DNA of 64,000 nucleotides. Source: Capitulum mitella. Its lineage: Eukaryota > Arthropoda > Thecostraca > Pollicipedomorpha > Pollicipedidae. The position numbers and the translations under genes were made by a program. The notes beneath the pieces are model-generated. The model was not told the origin of the DNA and did no database searches. It was given only the letters and a program-made list of their open reading frames with translations. The stretch covers positions 10,808,802-10,872,801 of the forward strand of contig CP099839.1 of the NCBI GenBank assembly GCA_030062745.1. Reading direction: 5' to 3'. Below, piece after piece: positions 25,201 through 37,200 of this stretch (position 1 is its first letter; the number at the start of each line of letters is the position of its first letter).

Positions 25201-28200
25201 CTAATCAAATTGATTCTTGTAGCTGGAAATTATCTTTGAATCAGAATCGAACTGATTCTCTGTTTCCAGATGCGAATTAAAATTATGATCAGAATAGCCC
25301 TCTTAGGCCGTGAATCAGAATCGAATCGATTGACAGTTTTGTTAGCCGCTTACAAATCTACCTTTCACCCCTCTTCATCACCAGTTGACCCTCCGTCTCC
25401 CCATTCGTCAGCTGCTGGACCGTCTGGTGGCTGGGGTGGCTGACTATGTCTGTAACCCCCTTTTTCATCACCAGCTGACCCTCCGTCTCTCCATCCGTCA
25501 GGTGCTGGACCGTCTGATGACCTAGGTGGCTGGCTGTGCCTGTGACCCTATCGGTCCCCATTTGACCCCCTATCTCTCCGTCCGCCAGCTACTGAACCGT
25601 CTGGTGGCCGGGGTGGCTGGCTGTGCCTGTGACCCCCTCTTCATCACCAGCTGACCCTCCGTATCTCCGTCCGTCAGCTGCTGAACCGTCTGATGACCTA
25701 GGTGGCTGGCTGTGCCTGTGACCCCCGCTTCATCATCAGCTGACCCTCCGTCTCTCCCTCCGTCAGCTGCTGAACTGTCCGGTGACCAGGGTGGCTGGCT
25801 GTTCTTGTGACCCCCTCTTCATCACCAGCTGACCCTCCCTTTCTCCGTCCGTCAGCTGCTGAACCGTCTGGTGGCCGGGGTGGCTCGCTCACCCCACTCG
25901 CCACACCTGACGGACGCCGACCTGCTGTCGCTGAACGCGCTGTCGGTCTGGTCCGAGAGCGACTGCCGGCTCGAGTACCAGGTGCTGTACGGCCTGACGC
26001 AAGTGTTCGGAGGCATCCGGCCCATGTACATCCACCGTCTGATCGACGTGAGTCAGGGTCCGGCGTCAGGGACCGCAGGCAGCGGGGCGTCTGGTCCCGG
26101 GGACCGGATGCTGATAGGAAGGGGCATGGATTTGGGTTTGGTCCGGCGGTTTTGGCATTTGTCTGCTGTGTAGATACGGAATGATTTGCCCGTGACTTAG
26201 CACGGGCCATCTGCGCGTGCTATGTTATGGGCAAATCCTGCCCTGAACGGCTGGAACGGATCCTGGCGTTTGGTATCCCGCAGACGTGGGCGGGAAAGTT
26301 ACGTGCTATGCTGTGCTGATGCTGATGTTTTTCAGTAAGTTGCAGTTTCTGAAATCCCTGAAACCTCGTTTGAGCTCTTTCAGTTTTGCTCCGTATCGAC
26401 GACTTTTGGCTTGTGACCGATACTAACATTTTATTTAACCCAACGTGCTCGCAGATTTTTGTGTTATCTCAAAAGTATTCCTGGTATATTCATGGTTTGG
26501 TTGATGTTGTTATACTTTCTTATGCCTCTACAGAATATGCTGTTTTTGCCGCATTTGAAGTGTGAAATATTTGTTGTACAGCGTGGCACCATGTGAGGCC
26601 GATTTCCACAGGAGTTCCTTCAGACGTTTGGACCGACGTTGTCTGATGAAGACCGGGAGGGTCTGCAGGATTCCATGCAGCTGATGAATCAGCGGTACCA
26701 GCGGATCCTGCGGGAACTGGAGCGCCACCAGGAGGTAATACGGAAACAGCGGCCCTAGCGCTGACTCCCGGTTTTCAAACTCGTGAATCCACGCACATCC
26801 CGGAGAGGAAGCGCACCAGATGGTCTTCATGTGAAGGTTGCAGCGGAAATGCGTGGCTTCAGTCTCGTTACGTATTGTATGTCGTGGTCCTGCTCTGAGG
26901 TTTCCACGGAACTCCTTTGTTTGTCAGCTTGCCTTGGTTAGTTTTAGGCGTAACCCTTTATGGAATTCGGTTAAAAAAAAACCCAGAGCGATGCGCATCC
27001 GGCGTTTCCTCTCTTACATATATACTTATTACACATATACTTATTACTTATTGTACTACCTACCCTTTATTTCCGGCGTTTCCCTTTGATCATCTGTGCC
27101 CCACAGACGATCATGTGCAAGTAGATGGGAGACCGGGTCACAGACGGTTATGTATAGACTGACGGGAGACCGTACTACAGGTGCTCGTGTGTAGACTGGC
27201 GGGAGACCGTGCTACAGGTGCTCGTGTGTAGACTGACGGGAGACTGTGCGGCAGGTACTTATATGTAGACTGATGAGATATTGTGCTACATGTGTTCGTG
27301 TGTGGACTGGCAGGAGATCGTGCTACATGTGTTCGTGTGTGGAATGACGGGAGACCGTGCTACAGGTACTGAGTCTGTACAATGACGGGAAACTGTACCT
27401 TGCAGCAGGTGTTGAGTCTGTACCCTGACGGAGTACTGTTTCGCGCAACAGGTTTTGTGTCTGTACACCGACGGGGAACTGTACCGTGCATCAGGTGCTG
27501 AGTCTTCACACTGACAGGGTACCGTGGTACAGGTACTGAGTCTGTACACTGACGGTAAACTGTACCGCGCGGCAGATGCTGAGTCTGTACACCGACGGGG
27601 AACTGTACCGTGCGGCAGGTGCTGAGTGTGCGCAGAGACAGCGCGTCGGTTCAGCGCCGGTTCAGCGTGGGCGACATCGTCCGGCACAGGAAGTACGACT
27701 ACCTGGCCACCGTCACCGGCTGGACGGCCCAGTGTCACGCGTCAGAGGTGAGCACCCGGTCTCAGGGGTACGCGTCGTTCTTGTGTAGTGGGGCATCATT
27801 CGGCGACGTAGGGGAGGGCTCATGGTGCCGTGCGCTTCAAAAGGAAGCGAGCGTTGTCCAGACAAGCGAGTGCTGTGAAACTCCTACCCCACATTGAATC
27901 CCGTTCTCAATCCCATTCCATCTTAACAACCGTGATCGATGGCTCAGATAGACTGCCCATTTTGGCAAGATGGGTCCCAAATCTCCCGGGCGCTCGACGT
28001 TTGGCCCACGGGTCTGCTTGTAACTGACTAATGGAGGATCATGTTTTGGACCTGTGTCATGCGATCGTGTCGCATCCTTGTCGGCACGTTAAACTTTCGC
28101 CATAGAATCAGCCGTGGCCTGCAGTTGCATGATCCGGGGTGGGGTTCCAACTTTGTAAAGCAGGCTCGGGATAAGGTTGCTTTTGATCTTGGGCACCGCA

Positions 28201-31200
28201 TTTGTAGATCATCCAGATCAAATCGATTTAAATGTTGATAGATATGCAGAAGGCTAAAATCACGTGTTCTGTCGCCTTCAGTCTGCACCCTTGCATCATA
28301 TCGTCACCATGTTGCTATTCAAAGTACTGGACGTCAACCAAAGCAACTACTGATGGAGTTCCCGGTGCATTCCCCGTCCTCCCTATATACGTGACTGTAC
28401 AGCTGTTTGGGGAAGTTGCATGCCGTTGGCGATACGTGAAGTCGGTTGGCCTGCCGATCGAATTGTAAACATTGAGTTGCAATATTCTGACCACATAATG
28501 CGTTATTCTCTTCAAATGAGGCGAACTGGAAGTATGAAGTCATTCGTTTGTAGGACGGACCGCACAGATCAGGACATGCTTCGTCATTTCCCTCTGCATG
28601 GCCTCGGAAACTGTGCGATCTGATTCGTTATCTGCTGCGAAATAACGCAATCCAAGATGGGCTTCCCAAGTCCAGAAAAGACATAACTTTGCATGTCCGT
28701 GAAGTTAGTGGCGTATTCGCATCCGTATTCAATGTCGAGTTCCGATTTCCACAAAATTACGGACATGATCGAGCACACCGAGTTATTTACAGATGTCAAG
28801 GCTGTTTGCGATGGTTCATACCCTTTCACCTCTAAAGGCTATCAAATGTTTTCCAGTTTAAGATTCAACGCACAAACGGGGAACGCGAGAACGATAAAAT
28901 CCGCCGTTACTGAATAACAAATGAGGCTTCATTTTATAGCCAAAGCCAGGATCTAGAGTCATTGTGGATCACATGACCCGTGGCCTGACGTGACCATTTA
29001 GGTCAGATGACGGAGAACGCTAGAACATCCAGATTTACCAGTATTCGCCAGAAATAACCAATCCATAAGATAGAGCATGTCGACATTTAGAGTGCGTTTC
29101 GGTCACGTGGCCTGTATCTCATCATCGTCAAGGTCAGTTTCAAAGACAAAGAGGGGGGAACGCTAAGAACGCAAATGCTTACCAGTTTTCGTGGGGAACG
29201 GCCACGTTATAGGACACCAAACACAGCGTGACAGGATCTGTAGCCATTCATGATCACCTGAGCCGTGGCGCGTGACCTACGAGGTCAAATTCAAGGTCAA
29301 GGAACATAGTACGCTTGAACACCCAAACTTGCCGATGTTCGTCAAGAAACAACCAACATAAAGGACATAAAGGATAGAGTATGTCGAAATCTGGAGTCAG
29401 TCTTGGTCACCTGACTAGTGGCGCGTGACTTTCGAGGTCAAATTCGGGGTCAAAGGACGGGGACCCTAGAATGCCTTTATTTGCTTGTATTCGTCAGAAG
29501 TAACAAATATGAAAGGTAGGGTGTGTCAAGATCTAGTCAGTCGTGGTCAGTTGCTCCTTCACACATGAACTTATTCAGATTCAAGGTCAAAGGGCGAGGA
29601 ACCCTAGGACGCCCACACCTACCATGATTTATCGGAAAATAACCAATTTGAAAGACCGAGCATGTCAAGATTTAGAGTCAGCCTTGATTAGCTACTGCTC
29701 GCGCATGACCTTCAAACTCAACGGACGGAGAACCCTAGTTTGTACACCCTACCTAACACCCTAGAACGCTCAAACCTACCTGTATGCATTGGAAATAACC
29801 AAATCATGAAATAGAGAGGGTCAAGATCTAAAGTCAGTCGAGGCCACTTAACTCATGGCACGTGACCTTCGTAGTCAAAATCAAGGTCGAAGGACGGAAA
29901 ACGCAAGAACGCCGAAATTGAGGCATTCGTCGGAAATAACCAGTATAAAAGATAGCGCATGTCAAGATCTAGAGTCAGTCCTCGTCAGCTGCTCCGTCGC
30001 ACTCGACCTTCAAAGTCAGGTTCTTGGTCAAAGGACGGGGAACCGTAGAACGCCCAAACTTACGAGTATTCGTCGGAATAAGCCATGTACGAGGTCCACT
30101 CCAGAAGTGTTGAGACTTTTTCAGTAAAGACAGTTATTTATTTTAGAGAAGCATGAAACTTCAGTCACCCTCGAAGTAGGACCCCGAGTTCAATGCACTT
30201 GTTGTAGCGCTCCAGCCACTTCTTGAAGGCCCGCTGGTAGTCCTCCAAAGTGAAGGTGTCCAGGGCCTCTGTCACAGCCTCCTTCATCTCGTCCACATCC
30301 TCAAAACGGCGGCCCCTGAGCTTCTCTTTCAGTCTGGGGAACATCCAGAAGTCACAGGGGGCCAGATCTGGACTGTACGGAGGGTGAGGGACAGTTTTGA
30401 TGCCCATCTCTGTCAGGTAGCTCGTCACCATGATGGACTTGTGAGTGGGTGCGTTGTCCTGGTGCAGGTGCCACTGGCCAGATTTGAAGAGTTCTGGCCT
30501 CTTGCGGCGAAATCTCTTCCTGAACTCCCTCAGAACCTCCACGTAGTATTCCTTGTTGACCATCTGGCCGTGGGGGACGCAGTTGATGTAGATGATGTCT
30601 TTGCTGTCAAAGAACGGAATCATCATGAGCTTCCCAGTGGACCTGCTCTGTCTGGCCTTCTTGGGTCTGGGGGAGTCAGTGTGCTTCCATTGGGCACTCT
30701 GTCTCTTGGTCTCTGGATCGTAACAATAAATCCAGCTTTCGTCACAGATCACCAGAGAGTCAATGACACTCGGATTAGAGGCAATGAGCTGAACCATCTC
30801 CTTGCTGTCACCAACACGCCTCTCCCTCTGTTCGCCACTGAGCAACCTGGGAACAAACTTCGCACAAACTTTACGCATGTTCAGATCTTCATGAACAACT
30901 CTGTGCACAGTCGCCTCACCAACTCCAAATTGTGCAGCAACTGTAAGAAGGGATACCCGACGGTCCTCATCCAAAAACTTGCGAATTTTGTCAACAAGAT
31001 CCGGCGTCCTGACGTCCCTCTCCCTCCCACACCTCTCCTCATCCCTCACTTCCTCTCTGCCGTCCTGGAACTTCTTGTGCCACCGGAACACAGTTGCACG
31101 GCTCATAAAAGTCTCTCCTTATGCAGTTTTTATCATGTCAAATGTTTCTGCGGCATTTTTACCAAGCTTAACACAAAATTTTATCGCATAGCGACCCTCC

Positions 31201-34200
31201 AAGTTGTCTTCACGACCTGACTGTATGCTGTACACTGGTCACTGTGACAAGCCGCGTGCGACTTGCCGTGTTCAGGGTGATGCCCTAGCCGTCTGCTGCA
31301 ACGTAGAAAAACAAAATTAGGCACGTGCGTTTATGACAACTGTGGTGAGGACATATGAGAACGACAGTTATCTAGCACTGTTAATAGGGCTTCTACGAGG
31401 GCAGTCTCAAAACTTCTGGAGCGGACCTCGTAGAACACGGAGCGTGTCAGTATCTCGTCATGGTCACCTGACCCATTGCGCGCGACCTTCGAAGCCAAAT
31501 TTAAGGTCAAAGTACGAGGAACCCAGATGGAATCATGGATCAGGTGACCCAGACAGACTCCAGATCTTGACCTACTCTGTCTTATGAAGTGGTTTTTTTC
31601 CGACGAGTATCTGTAAGTTTTGGGTATTTTAGGTTCCCCGCCCTTGGACCTTGAATTTGACTTCAAAGGTCATGCGCTGCGACCCAGGCGACCAGGACTG
31701 ACTCTAGATCGTGACGCAGGAGCAGTGGAACCGATGTGGGGGGGGGGGGCGGCAGATTTGGTTTTTACTTCGTTTCTTTATATGCAACGCCAGAGGGTTA
31801 ATGTTAAATGTTGCCCAAAGTTGGGGGGCAGCTGCTCCCCCCCGCCCTCTCCGTTCCAGCCCCCTTGTCGTGACACGTTGCGATTCATGGTGCGGTTGTT
31901 TCTCAAAAATACTGGTAAATTTTTTACACTTTTGCGTTCCGAGTCCTTTGACCTTAAAGATGATGAGCGACGGGCCAGGGGACAAATTGTAGACGCTATG
32001 TAGACACTGTATCTTCTGGATTGGTTGTTAACGTCGAATATTGGTAAGTTTATAAGTTCTATCACTCCTCGTTATCTGACACTGAATTTGACCTCAAACG
32101 TCACGCACCTCGATCGTGTAACCCGGATAGGCTCTAGATCCGGACTTTGGCAATAAAATGAAGCCTCATTTGTTGCTGTATAATGTCAAGTTCACCTCTT
32201 GTGGCATTCCCCGTTTGTCCTTTCAATTGAAAGGACAAAAAGTTCAAACGGCTTGACCTATCACCAAACGGACTTCAGATTTGTGAATAACTCGGTGAGC
32301 TTGACTGATGCCCTTCATTTTGCTTAAATCGGAACTCGATGCTGAATCCGGACACGAATACGTTGCTAACTTTGCGAACCATAATTTTCCGCTAAAAATT
32401 GAAAGAAAAGGACGCAGTTGCTATTTCCACATCGCTGGGTGTATGGCCATGCAGCAGAGGCGAGAGCAGTCATGCGCTAATTCCAGTACCCGTGCTGTGA
32501 AAGGCGTAGGGTACCGGGAGACGGAGTGTCTCGTACATTATCAAGGTTGGGATGGGTTAAGGTAGATAAAAGGTCGTAGAACCAAACTTACGTATCACGT
32601 ACGGACTGTTCCGTGGCGCCAGTGCCCCTGAGTGAACACGCGAATGTGCTGCGCAGTGTCTTACGGAAACACCGTGGTCACCTTCGACGGCCAGCTACAG
32701 ATGCTTCGTGTTCGCTGACCGAGTTTGCGTGGAGCTCATTTTTGAGCCTCACATGGCGTGGAATGATCTTCCACTTAACCTGCGGAGCTCGCCTGGTTTC
32801 CCGGTTATTAAACACAAACTGATTAAAACAGAGCTGCTCTTCTGAGAAGGGAGCATCATTAGATAGACTTTTAGGCCGCGTCTTTTATATGCATCACGGC
32901 GTATTGTTTGTGTTGCGGATAATTGATCCTGGAACGCTGAAAATCGATACGTTACAGGGAACTGAAGTACATGATTGATTGAATGATGAATTGGTGAAAC
33001 TTAACGTGTAACCCTAATAATGCAGGGCGGAGACGGTGAAGAACGCTGCCAAATACGTGGATTTTTTGAAGGTTATTTCTTGATACCGGTCTTTAATTTT
33101 TCACTGAAGGATTCACGTCAAAGTATAGGCGACATTTCGTAGGATTTATGTGGCGCTTTATCTTCTAACTTCTGGCTGGTTTGAAAGCTCTTCATAGTGT
33201 TTTAGTGGCCGCCAGCCCGTCATCATATGAATGTTGGGGTCATTACTATGATTCAAAGAAGGATCGTTTGGAACGTAGTCAGTGGAATGCGGACTCCGCA
33301 TTGTCAACATGAGATGAGTGACAAGGTTCATGAAGTCAAACATTAGGGTTGTGCAGCTGTCATGTCGTCATGTGTGACGACCGTCAGTCCTCAGGACCCG
33401 AGAATCTTGATGAGTTTGAAGCCAGTTTTCTACTCGGCTTTTGAGCGTTTATGACCGGGCAACCTTCGCCGGTAGAAAGCTAGGTTTCTTTCAGATTCTG
33501 TCCGACTGACTTACATATTCTTGATTAAATTTGTTTTGAGTGTGCTTAAAATCCTTTTTGGTCATCGATTTCTATTTAACAGGAACATGAAGCCAGGTAA
33601 AGTTTAACTCAGAATCATGATAGCGGTGCCTTGCGCTGTAAAGCACATATGCAGTTTCAGTTTTGTTTTATCTGGGCAACGTAGTACAGCATTCGCCTTG
33701 GTCATGCTTTTTTTCATTAACAGACTGCCGAATATTTTTATTCGTCGCTCCGAACCGTAGCCCGGCCGTTCCTTGCCGTGATGCTCCCGATTTTCTTCTT
33801 TTTAAATCGTTACAACCCGTCGATTTCCCGATATGGGGCTTTGCTCACTACATTCCTATCTTGACTGCTGAAGACAAGTCTGAAATGTGCGTCATGCTGA
33901 AGGTGAAGCTGCGCGATGATAAGTTTACCGATTTGTCGATCGGTAGCTCCATTGGAAGAGCATTGGTCTCCCCGTCCTGGCATGACAGATTCAAGTCGTT
34001 TCGGCGTTTCAGATTTGGCCTGCTAGTCATCTGGTAACTCGCTGGCAGAGCACCATGCTGATCGCTACACGGCTACGTCTGTTCTTTGGTGACGCTTTAA
34101 GCGTTCTCCACAACAATTAGCCAAGACCTCGAATTCCACGCTGTCGTATGTAGGCCATGTAAGAACATCCGCCTGGCATTGACTGTTTTTCCACACATCA

Positions 34201-37200
34201 CCTAGACAAATCATTCCAATGAAATTTGTTTAGAAATAGCATCATGTGAAAGGCTTCAATAACGACGCCACACTGTAATTGCATCGAAGCCTTCCGGGTC
34301 AACGTTTGATGTGATTGCCTCGCAACTCGGTCGTCCTCGTCTGCCGTCTGCCTGAGCGTATTGACGCGTCGCGCTGCGCCGGAGAACCGGAGTTTTCCAC
34401 AATCGATGGAGCCGTATGACTCGGCGGGGCGCCGTGTGTCGGTCAGTGGATACGTGACGTGTCGGGTCGATTGGCGGGACCTGCCGTCCGGGGACTGGGC
34501 AGGTGCTCACGCCAGCCTCCGCTCGGCGCCTCCATCGGCGGACCTGGGGCCGCAGCCCTGTCCGACAAGTTGTCAATGATACCTGACTTACACTGGCGGA
34601 AATGGATCGCGCGCACAGCGCGGGGACGTGTAGGGCCGAACAGTGTGATGCGTGATGGACCATGTTACTGGCTGCTAACTGTACGTAACTCAAAGCTTGT
34701 GAAGAAATTTGTCGTGATTTTGAGCCAACCGTCGCGATTGACCTAATAACACCGAGTGCAAGTGCACACAGACATGTACATGACCTCTGCCTGTGTGCGC
34801 AGTGCGTGTATACGCGCCGCCCGTCTGGGGAGCGTCTCTCGCCCCATTGCCGGGTCGGACTGTGACCTGACGCCCCCTCCGCGCCCGCCGCCGGCAGACC
34901 TGGATAGAGCAGATGGGCGTGGACCTGCTGCCCCGCGGCCGACACCAGCCCTTCTTCCACGTGCTGGTCGAGGACGGCTCGAACCGATACGCCGCTGACG
35001 GTAAGACGATGGTGCCTCTCGCCACCCCCCCCCCCCCGTTACTGGGCCGCTATTGGCCTGCCTACTCCGGCGCCGGCGGTCCGACTGACTGGGTTGTTAG
35101 ACCCGCTGACAGCTGCGGATATATTGACGTGTGTTGATGCGACTTTTCTGTTTTCTTTTGCTTCGATATTGGCCTGCTGGTTTGTTTCACATGGAATAAT
35201 GCAGTGCGGCGTTACGGCGACAAGAAAAACGTTGCTCATTTTATTTAGGGTCTTACTTTTGAAGCCGAGGGCAGAGAACTGTAACATCAACACCCAGCTC
35301 CAGCGTCAACATCCAAGCCGTCGCTCGGCGTATCACCGCGTTCCCGCCGGGACGGAATCGTTGCGTAACCACTGCAGCACTCGGCCGGTCGGAAAGACAA
35401 ACCTGGGGCTCGGCCGAACCCCGTACGTAAACTCGAGCGGCGAGAGCGGCTGCCGCCGCGGACGCGGGGCGGCGCCGGCCGGCCGGCCGCCTAAGGAAAC
35501 AGTTGGGCGCCGGTACGCAGCGGGCTGTAGCGGTTGACGGCCGCCCACATGACGGCCAGGCCGGCCGGCAGCACGCTCTCGCCGTCCTCGAGCGTGTAGA
35601 CGGCGCCACGGATGACGGCGCCGGTCAGGTAGCAGCGCAGCAGGCGGCCGTGGCCGGGCAGCTGGCAGCCAGTGACATACACCTGGTCGGAGTCGGCGCC
35701 GCCGCCGCCCGCCTGCCCCAGCAGGGCCGTGACGTCCTGGAGCGCCAGCCGTGGCCGGCGCTGCGTAACGAGCCGCAGTCCGGCGGCGGCGTGCCGCAGC
35801 AGCAGGGTGGCGGTGCCGGCCTGGCCGCGCCGCAGCGCCTCCCGGCCGCCGGCGAACGCAGCCAGCGCCTGCAGCGTCGGCAGGAAGGCCGATATGCGCG
35901 CGGCGTGGCGGCGCGGCACGGCGGCGCACACCTGCAGCAGGCGCAGCGTCTCCGCCTGCTGCTCCGCCTGTTCCGACAGGAGCCGCGCGTCCACCAGCCG
36001 CAGCGCCAGCTCCAGCGCCGGCTCCAGCTGGCGGCCCACCAGCAGCAGCGCCACCTGCAGCTCGTCCTCGGCGTCGCGCTCCTTGGCGCGCTCCAGGCAC
36101 TGCTCCGCCGAGCTGAAACCGGCCAGCGCCAGCGCCTCGTCGGCGTGGGCGTCGTCGCCGGAGGCCAGCACGCCGAGCTCGCGCAGGGCGTGCTCGCGCG
36201 CTTCCGGCAGCGGCACCAGGCCGAGCAGCTGGACGGCTGTCGGCCAGTCGGCGTCGGCCTGGCAGCGGCGCGACAGCCCGACCAGCGCCTCGGTCAGCAC
36301 GGCGTCCTCCTGCGCCGAGCGGGCGGCCAGCAGCCGGCCCAGCACGACGGCCAGCTCGCGCAGGTGGCCGCGCAGCAGGACGCGCAGGCAGCCGGCCACG
36401 TCATCCACAGCCAGGTGGCAGCAGGCGGCCAGCACCGGCCGGCCCTGCACCAGATAGCTCTCGGACGCCTGGCCGGCGACCGACAGCAGCTCCGTGTCGG
36501 CCGACGCGCCGCCCGCGACCGTCTCCCGGTCGCCGTCAGCAGGGGCGGCTGACTCGTCGCCGGCAGCCGGCGGCGGCGGCGGCCGGGCGGCGCGGCTCGA
36601 CAGCGCCATGGCCGCCTCCAGGGCGTCAAGCGGCCGGCCGCGGCGCCGGTGCTGCTCGACGGTGAGGTGCGGTCGCCCGACGGCCAGGCTGAAGGCTGGC
36701 AGGTCGTCGTCGTCCTGCTCGAGCAGCTGCGCGGCGCGCCGCTCGGCCAGCTGGCGCCAGTAGTTGACGGAGACGCCCGGCGCCAGCGCCAGCGCGCGCT
36801 CCCAGTCTCCGAGCTGCGCCATGATGTCGCAGTAGCGGCGCAGCTGGCCGCAGCGCAAGTAGAGCTGGGCGGCGCGACGCTGGCTCTGGCCGGGCCCGCC
36901 GCCGCCGCCGGCCGGCAGCCGCCCGCCGGCGGCGGCCGCCCGCTCCAGACGCGCCGCCCGGCCGGCCAGGCTGGCCGCCAGGTGGTCGCGGTGCACGAGG
37001 CCGCCGGCGTAGTCGGCAGACAGCTTGGCCGTGTCCGTCTCGCCTAGCCGGACGGCCACCAGGTCCCACAGGTTGGGCGCGTCCGGGTCGGGCGTGAAGA
37101 GGGCGGCGGCCAGCCGGAGCCGCGTCTCGGCGGAGTCCCAGCGGCTGCGCAGCCGCGCCGCCAGCAGGCCGCGCAGCCGCGGCTCCTCGCCGGCCGACAG

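Larger units (their letters stand above)
28696..32372. mobile_element. Foldback-like element with long inverted repeats
   Basis: The left arm (about 28696-28960) and right arm (about 32130-32372) are diverged reverse complements of each other. Matching blocks include CGAGTTCCGATTT, CACCGAGTTATT, CAAACGGGGAA and ACAAATGAGGCTTCATTTTA, in mirrored order, followed by GGATCTAGAG. Between the arms are about 145-base repeat units, in + orientation left of about 31530 and inverted right of it, so the whole structure is palindromic. No transposase of its own is seen; the only one belongs to the inserted mariner. Outer borders and target duplications are not resolved. Class unknown. Confidence 0.65.
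27748..34897 (+). other. FBXO21 intron 9 (7.1 kb)
   Basis: This long intron splits the YccV-like domain. It holds a foldback-like inverted repeat with an inserted mariner (about 28.7-32.4 kb), plus unannotated DNA at 27.75-28.7 kb and 32.4-34.9 kb. Apart from a tRNA-like motif near 33950 I see no gene in the flanks. The long antisense open frame at 34256-34960 overlaps exon 10 and is a composition shadow. Confidence 0.7.

Noticed and set aside
25381..27618. Could the regular repeats be a CRISPR array or a repeat protein?
   Set aside because: Units are direct and diverged without unique spacers, lie in introns of a eukaryotic gene and contain stops; they are splice-junction minisatellites.
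30384..31220. 278-codon + strand frame over the mariner
   Set aside because: Antisense of the transposase; the DD34D protein is on the other strand.
34256..34960. 234-codon - strand frame next to FBXO21 exon 10
   Set aside because: No motif, overlaps a confirmed exon antisense, and follows base composition.
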